Assembly (NCBI GenBank): GCA_016840025.1 | Contig: JAEOTF010000185.1 | Location: 1 to 12,137 of the forward strand | Reading direction: 5' to 3' | DNA: 12,137 bases | Source of the DNA: Candidatus Hodarchaeota archaeon | GTDB lineage: Archaea > Asgardarchaeota > Heimdallarchaeia > Hodarchaeales > YT1-039 | Shown: positions 6,406 to 12,137 of the stretch, piece after piece | How positions within the stretch are numbered: the stretch's first letter is position 1 | Layout of the letters: each line of letters begins with the position of its first letter | Position numbers and translations under genes: made by a program | Notes under the pieces: model-generated | Told to the model about the DNA's origin: nothing | Database searches by the model: none | Seen by the model: only the letters and a program-made list of their open reading frames with translations

Positions 6406-6420
6406 GAGGAATATAAAATG
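6406..6420 (+). promoter_or_regulatory. Ribosome-binding site and out-of-frame ATG ahead of katG
   Basis: GAGGA (6406-6410) is seven bases before ATG 6418. Read as given, that ATG starts a frame that stops after 19 codons. Removing one A from the run at 6431-6439 gives MTEKEKKEKT joined directly to the katG frame, so this is probably the authentic initiation site. Confidence 0.55.
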
Positions 6421-6421
6421 A

Positions 6422-8536
<2,115 letters not shown>

Positions 8537-8581
8537 ACGGTTTACAAACAAAGTCCAGTCTATTTAGATATTATAGAAATA

Positions 8582-8610
8582 CGAGAATAAAAAATTACTC
8601 TAAATTCTCG
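8582..8610 (+). terminator. Stem of a terminator between katG and the membrane-protein gene, interrupted by the IS
   Basis: CGAGAAT (8582-8588) pairs with ATTCTCG (8604-8610); the final G belongs to the IS end. Removing the IS and one target copy would place CCTATTTTTTATTC (10141-10154) straight after the right arm, giving a stem followed by a T-run. This would have been the shared end of the two convergent genes. Confidence 0.4.
8602..8609. repeat. Left 8-bp target-site duplication
   Basis: AAATTCTC directly abuts the left inverted repeat of the insertion sequence and is identical to 10133-10140 on the far side. Confidence 0.85.
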
Positions 8611-8632
8611 AGTCATTTTTCAAATCTTGGCT
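8610..8632 (+). repeat. Left terminal inverted repeat
   Basis: Twenty-three bases beginning GAGTCATTTTTC and ending CTTGGCT, an exact reverse complement of 10110-10132. Identity stops sharply at the inner edge. Confidence 0.88.
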
Positions 8633-8642
8633 CAATCCCTCC

Positions 8643-10043
8643 CTAAAAACTTATCGCTTCGATTTCCAGGGAGTGAACAGCGGGCGTAAAAAAGGTAAAT
8701 ACCCGATTAAATGCATGTGAGGGGGTAAGAGGAGTTATACCCAGCTCTTCTGTCTCAGAGTGGGGGAAATCCCCCTTCCAGTAGTACAGATGGTGATCAA
8801 CATAATTTTGTGTGTGTTCAGGGGTTTTAAGCCCCTTATTGGGGACAATCGCCCGTATTTCGCGATTAGTAGACTCAATCCGATTCGATTGAATAGAACC
8901 ACCTTTCATAACTTTATACGTGAGGTCAAGGACAAGTTCCAGTTCTTCTATGAAAGGATTGGACAAATTCAACTCTGTAAGAGGGTGAGTCAACCACTCT
9001 ATATTCCACCCAACTAGTAATGGAGTTGAATGAAATTGAAAGCCGCGTCCGTCCGTGTTTAGAGTTTTGGGGCCACATTTCCGCACACGTTTAGATCGGC
9101 GTCGTACGGGGGAACTGTAACGAGAGCGTCTTTTTTTCGTGTCTTTCACCCCTTTAGGTCGCCCTCGTTTCCGTTTGGGTTGGGTAGGATCAGGAAGGCG
9201 ATGATACCGTTTAAAAGTTTTTCCAGTTACGGGGCGATTCTGCAAAAAACTGTTATACGGAATTTCAAGGCTAAATTGACTTACTCTTAATCCATCAGGG
9301 GTGGGTTGAAAATGGTGCAGTTGTACCTTCTCCCACGGATGACTATGAAGGTGAGTAATTAGGAAACACTCCCGTCCTAACTCCTTACAGACTTTAGAAT
9401 ACGCAGACCAGCCATCTCCAATGAAAATCGGAACAGATGGAAGGTCTGGTTGAATTCGTTGAAGAAGCTCGAGGTAGTCCTCTTTTGTACGGGTTTTGCC
9501 AAATTTCCAGGCCATAGGCTTACCATACGCGTTTACAAGTAGTAACAGACACCAACTAGTTGATCCCAGGCGAAAAAACATTTCACCCCACCACAGTGCC
9601 TCGCTTAGGGGCACTGGTAGAGAGGGGAGTTGTGTCCGTTGTGCTCCTACCTCCGCAAGGCGTTGGGTCACCGCTGTCTTCAGATGATGGAGCAGCCTGG
9701 AAATAAAACTTGGGGCTACCCCGTGGAGTCGAGCTACTGCTTTGGGTTCTAAACGGTCTTCAAAGAGACTGTGAAGGATTTTATCCCATTCAATTTTCGC
9801 TAGTTGGTGAAAAAGCCATGACGTATGAGCATAGAAGGACGTATGGCATCTGTTACAAAAAAACAGTTGGGGACATGCGGAATGACGATGATCCCGCCCG
9901 TTTTTCTTGAGACTGTTCTTTTCGGGCCCACATTTCGGACAGAAAACGGGAAACTCAACGAAAGCTTTAAGATAGGATTCTAACTCTGGTTGTTCTGGTA
10001 CAGACGCGCTAAGTCTGAGCCGCGCATAGTAGGAGTAAGGCAT
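8643..10043 (-). CDS. IS1-like transposase with zinc ribbon and basic insertion
   Basis: A 466-residue transposase. A zinc ribbon (CPKC 35-38 and CNRC 63-66) leads into a helix-turn-helix (about 84-122). The catalytic core follows, with WWGEMFFRLG (151-160), FIGDGWSAY (207-215) and RIESTNREIRA (388-398). These resemble IS1 InsB blocks CDEMW, TDGW..Y and RIERHN. Asp210 and Glu390 fill the second and third catalytic positions. The first aligns with Gly153 (codon GGT), not Asp, so the enzyme may be inactive unless another acid substitutes. Between D and E is an unusually long insertion, about 180 residues, holding a strongly basic stretch with an AT-hook-like RKRGRPKG (291-298). The frame is intact from ATG 10043, so it has not been otherwise degraded. 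Confidence 0.87.
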   Translation of the reverse strand: MPYSYYARLRLSASVPEQPELESYLKAFVEFPVFCPKCGPEKNSLKKNGRDHRHSACPQLFFCNRCHTSFYAHTSWLFHQLAKIEWDKILHSLFEDRLEPKAVARLHGVAPSFISRLLHHLKTAVTQRLAEVGAQRTQLPSLPVPLSEALWWGEMFFRLGSTSWCLLLLVNAYGKPMAWKFGKTRTKEDYLELLQRIQPDLPSVPIFIGDGWSAYSKVCKELGRECFLITHLHSHPWEKVQLHHFQPTPDGLRVSQFSLEIPYNSFLQNRPVTGKTFKRYHRLPDPTQPKRKRGRPKGVKDTKKRRSRYSSPVRRRSKRVRKCGPKTLNTDGRGFQFHSTPLLVGWNIEWLTHPLTELNLSNPFIEELELVLDLTYKVMKGGSIQSNRIESTNREIRAIVPNKGLKTPEHTQNYVDHHLYYWKGDFPHSETEELGITPLTPSHAFNRVFTFFTPAVHSLEIEAISF

Positions 10044-10109
10044 TGTGTATCAAACATGCCGCGCTTCTACTTATGCATAATAATGTCGGGGTTATTTAAA
10101 AACAATCGT

Positions 10110-10132
10110 AGCCAAGATTTGAAAAATGACTC
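10110..10132 (-). repeat. Right terminal inverted repeat
   Basis: Twenty-three bases beginning AGCCAAGATTTG and ending AAATGACTC, an exact reverse complement of 8610-8632. It lies 66 bp upstream of the transposase ATG, leaving room for the transposase promoter. Confidence 0.88.
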
Positions 10133-10140
10133 AAATTCTC
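10133..10140. repeat. Right 8-bp target-site duplication
   Basis: AAATTCTC, identical to 8602-8609. It ends eight bases before the stop codon of the membrane-protein gene, so the insertion spared both neighbouring reading frames. Confidence 0.85.
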
Positions 10141-10148
10141 CCTATTTT

Positions 10149-11672
10149 TTATTCTTTTTTCTTCTTTATTCGCGCATAAAATAGGTATTCCCCTTTACCG
10201 GGAATTAGTTCAATCTCTTGCCCTTCTTCTATATTCTTAACATCAAGCAGCTCTCTGGGAAGTAAAAGAGAGTCATCCTGTATTGTTATATCATAGGTTT
10301 CATATTTCGTCGGTACTGGAACACCTCGCAACCGACTACGTACCTGTTCTTGGACTTCTACGGATTTCCGGACGAATTTTTGCATATTTTTATCTAATTC
10401 GTCAGGACTCTTAAAACCTAATTTAGATGCCGCCATGTCTAACTCCAAAAGGGTAACTGAATCTTGAATCTGCTCCCACTCGTCCTTTGGAACCCTATAC
10501 GTCTTAATTTTTCTGTTGGTATATCTTTTCCTTTCTTTACGTCGTTTTTTTCCTTTTTTAGCATCTTCTGCTGCTTTTAGGCTTACGTTTATTGCTATTG
10601 TTGCAGCCTCGGTCGGTTTAAGCGTTCTTACAAATATCTGCGTTAAAAAAACTCCTGCTTGCTCTTCTAAGCTATCACTTAAAGGAAGGCGGAGAAGAAT
10701 ATCTCCTTGATGGAAGGTCAAAATCGCACGTTCTTGTCGTATCTTTACAGGTTTTTGGACCTCATAGAATTCTTTGAAGTCTTCCTCGGTTAATTGCTGG
10801 ATTTCGTTAAATACTTTCGGCACAATTACTTTGGCTTCCTCTGCTTTGGTCTCAATTATCCCACTGGATAGAAATGTGCGGGTTAAACTAGTGCTGAAAT
10901 TAGTCAATGCAAAAAACACGGCAAAAATCACTAGCCCCCCGCTACCCCATCCCCATTCTAAGGCTATTTCATCAAGTGTTACAAAGATTGTTGTCAATAA
11001 CACCCATTTAACAGCCTGTATTGGACCACTGTATAACGTTCCAAGCAGTTGTAGAGGGTCTAGAATTAGATCCGCATAATTCAATTTTATTTGCTTTGTG
11101 AATAGTAAGGCTATGTCAAAAATGCCCAACCCAAGAAATAGAGGGTTTGCAATAGGCTCTAAATACTCAAATTCCTCGAAGAAAGTTAAAAGTTGAATTA
11201 AGACTCCTATCTTCCAAATATTAAGGATTAGAGCGCTCATAAGGGGTGATAGTCCAAAGACAAGTTCTTGAACTGGCGTCTTCTCAGGAATGAGGAACCA
11301 TGCTAAGATTATGATGAAGAGAAATACGATCAGTATCTCCGATACCTCTAGTTCTTGACCCATGAGTTCAATGCCTTCCGACTTCTGTGAATAAAAGAAC
11401 CATACAATGAGCCAAACAAAGAGAAAACCCGTGACCCCTCCACCAATCCCAATATCCATGGATCTTCTGATATAAAAACGTGATATAATAGTTAAAATAA
11501 GACTAGTTGCGCCTATGATCAAGAACAAGTTAGGATCTACTTCTAAAAATATAGTTATAAGCCAAATGACCAATAAAAGAGTACCAATACTCGTGAGAAT
11601 ATTATTAATCGCTTCCCCTCGTTTTTTAGGATTAGACCATTTCGTTGACACCAGTAGCACTCCGTAATACAT
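10149..11672 (-). CDS. Multi-spanning membrane protein with C-terminal AbrB-like domain
   Basis: A 507-residue protein that I do not assign to a named family. The N-terminal half has about seven or eight hydrophobic segments (near 27-43, 48-66, 77-94, 111-128, 138-163, 176-192, 222-235 and 245-262). From about 275 it is soluble: an acidic/mixed domain (280-365), a very basic stretch (KKGKKRRKERKR, 372-383), a helical region (397-450) and a final module (about 457-503). That module contains YDITIQDDSLLLPREL and IEEGQEIELI, the pattern of a SpoVT/AbrB swapped-hairpin. A membrane-tethered protein with a DNA- or partner-binding tail is suggested. The gene lies downstream of a free AbrB-family gene on the same strand, with 223 bp between them. 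Both length and frame appear complete; the IS sits just past the stop. Confidence 0.7.
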   Translation of the reverse strand: MYYGVLLVSTKWSNPKKRGEAINNILTSIGTLLLVIWLITIFLEVDPNLFLIIGATSLILTIISRFYIRRSMDIGIGGGVTGFLFVWLIVWFFYSQKSEGIELMGQELEVSEILIVFLFIIILAWFLIPEKTPVQELVFGLSPLMSALILNIWKIGVLIQLLTFFEEFEYLEPIANPLFLGLGIFDIALLFTKQIKLNYADLILDPLQLLGTLYSGPIQAVKWVLLTTIFVTLDEIALEWGWGSGGLVIFAVFFALTNFSTSLTRTFLSSGIIETKAEEAKVIVPKVFNEIQQLTEEDFKEFYEVQKPVKIRQERAILTFHQGDILLRLPLSDSLEEQAGVFLTQIFVRTLKPTEAATIAINVSLKAAEDAKKGKKRRKERKRYTNRKIKTYRVPKDEWEQIQDSVTLLELDMAASKLGFKSPDELDKNMQKFVRKSVEVQEQVRSRLRGVPVPTKYETYDITIQDDSLLLPRELLDVKNIEEGQEIELIPGKGEYLFYARIKKKKE

Positions 11673-11895
11673 TTCTATTAAATTTCAGAAGAAATTAACT
11701 AAGGAAAAAAAAATATTTCAGCGTAATAATGTTATAGTAATGTAAGATTATTTGGATTCCGTTGTTAAATTCTGAATGAGACCATCACTCACATTATCAA
11801 TAACACAATCCTGGATTTCGTTGTTTGAGTCAATTTATAATTTGCATAGAATTTCCCCATTGTATGTTGTTCCGCTTCAATTAACTCTCTCTGTC

Positions 11896-12048
11896 TTATT
11901 TAACTTCTTGAATTAAGAGATCACCATTTTGAAGCTTAAACGTTAATTCTGTTCCCTTTTTCCATCCTTTAGCTTCAACAATGGCTTTTGGAATTGTTAT
12001 TATGTAAGTAACATTCTTTCCTTTCCTTAAGGTCTGAATTCTTGGCAT
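11896..12048 (-). CDS. AbrB/SpoVT-family swapped-hairpin protein, 50 residues
   Basis: A short gene read from ATG 12048 to TAA 11896. The translation starts MPRIQTLRKGKNVTYIITIP, continues KAIVEAKGWKKGTELTFKLQ and ends NGDLLIQEVK. The pattern beta strand - TIPKAIVEAKGWKKGTEL - strand - NGDLLI is the hallmark of archaeal SpoVT/AbrB DNA-binding domains, and 50 residues is the normal size of a stand-alone domain. Such proteins dimerise, bind DNA as transition-state-type regulators or antitoxins, and often repress their own promoters. A TATA box and tandem repeats directly upstream fit autoregulation. No recognisable toxin gene follows; the next gene on the strand is a membrane protein carrying a similar C-terminal domain. 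It is too short to be found by size-filtered ORF calling. Confidence 0.85.
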   Translation of the reverse strand: MPRIQTLRKGKNVTYIITIPKAIVEAKGWKKGTELTFKLQNGDLLIQEVK

Positions 12049-12070
12049 GATTTTCACTATAATTATCAAG

Positions 12071-12088
12071 TATATATATTTATATAAA
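12071..12088 (-). promoter_or_regulatory. TATA box of the AbrB-like gene
   Basis: TATATATATTTATATAAA is an unbroken A/T stretch 23-40 bp upstream of ATG 12048. It is placed for an archaeal TATA box and a nearly leaderless mRNA. Its distal part overlaps the first tandem repeat. Confidence 0.5.
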
Positions 12089-12136
12089 GATTAGTATAGA
12101 GAAAATCTTATATAGGGATTAGTATATAGATATGTA
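12081..12136. repeat. Two tandem 28-bp units upstream of the AbrB-like gene
   Basis: Units start at 12081 and 12109. In the first 22 bases (TATATA-NN-GATTAGTATA-NAGA) 19 match, including an unbroken 10-mer GATTAGTATA at 12089-12098 and 12117-12126. The last six bases diverge. Being next to and upstream of the TATA box, they are candidate operators. The window ends here, so more copies may follow. Confidence 0.55.
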
Positions 12137-12137
12137 T

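Larger units (their letters stand above)
8610..10132 (-). mobile_element. Complete insertion sequence, IS1-like, 1523 bp
   Basis: The element is bounded by perfect 23-bp terminal inverted repeats (8610-8632 and 10110-10132) and flanked by an identical 8-bp direct repeat, AAATTCTC. It encodes a single transposase on the minus strand. Its coding region is visibly richer in G and C than the neighbours. Perfect ends and duplication point to a recent insertion. A 23-bp repeat and an 8-9 bp duplication fit IS1, and the transposase motifs resemble InsB, but the element is about twice the length of classical IS1. An unclassified or IS1595-related family is possible. Confidence 0.88.

Noticed and set aside
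12081..12136. CRISPR array
   Set aside because: Only two adjoining units with no distinct spacers, an A/T-rich promoter setting and no cas genes; tandem operators are a better fit.

Overview
The window reads as a piece of an AT-rich archaeal genome. The evidence is an archaeal-type MptE (DUF115) pyrophosphokinase, a DUF447 flavin-type protein, a DPSL ('thioferritin') ferritin-like protein, a CooC/MinD-like P-loop ATPase, AbrB-like swapped-hairpin proteins, and T/A-rich TATA-box promoters placed so that transcripts would have very short leaders. A surface beta-helix (NosD-like) protein, an I9-subtilase and a KatG would suit an Asgard archaeon, perhaps of the oxygen-exposed Heimdallarchaeia type. 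That lineage is an inference; the sequence alone does not settle it.

Layout. Bases 2-331 hold the 3' end of a NosD-like beta-helix surface protein. It converges on a CooC-like ATPase (608-1366, minus). Divergent from the ATPase is a tight three-gene operon (1434-3378, plus): a PTPS-III-like enzyme, MptE and a DUF447 protein. The first two fit consecutive steps of pterin-precursor synthesis for folate/methanopterin-type C1 carriers. Next come an eight-cysteine small protein (3513-3848), a strong terminator hairpin (3880-3945) and a leaderless-secretion subtilase (3962-5146).

Bases 5229-8536 form an oxidative-stress island. A PerR-like Fur-family repressor (minus) is divergent from a DPSL ferritin, which is followed 78 bp later by a full catalase-peroxidase, KatG. 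The 233-bp divergent promoter is rich in palindromes and tandem repeats, so a shared PerR-type operator is likely. The KatG 5' end has a good ribosome-binding site and ATG in the wrong frame, separated from the coding frame by a run of nine A's.

Bases 8610-10132 are a complete insertion sequence with perfect 23-bp terminal inverted repeats and an 8-bp target duplication. Its IS1-like transposase appears to lack the first catalytic Asp. It landed between two convergent genes, apparently splitting a shared terminator. To its right is a multi-spanning membrane protein with a C-terminal AbrB-like domain (10149-11672, minus). Upstream of that is a 50-residue AbrB-family protein (11896-12048, minus), which was too short for routine ORF calling, with a TATA box and two tandem 28-bp repeat units in its promoter. 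The main candidates for something new are the DPSL-KatG-PerR regulon with its odd katG start, and the pairing of free and membrane-tethered AbrB-like domains.
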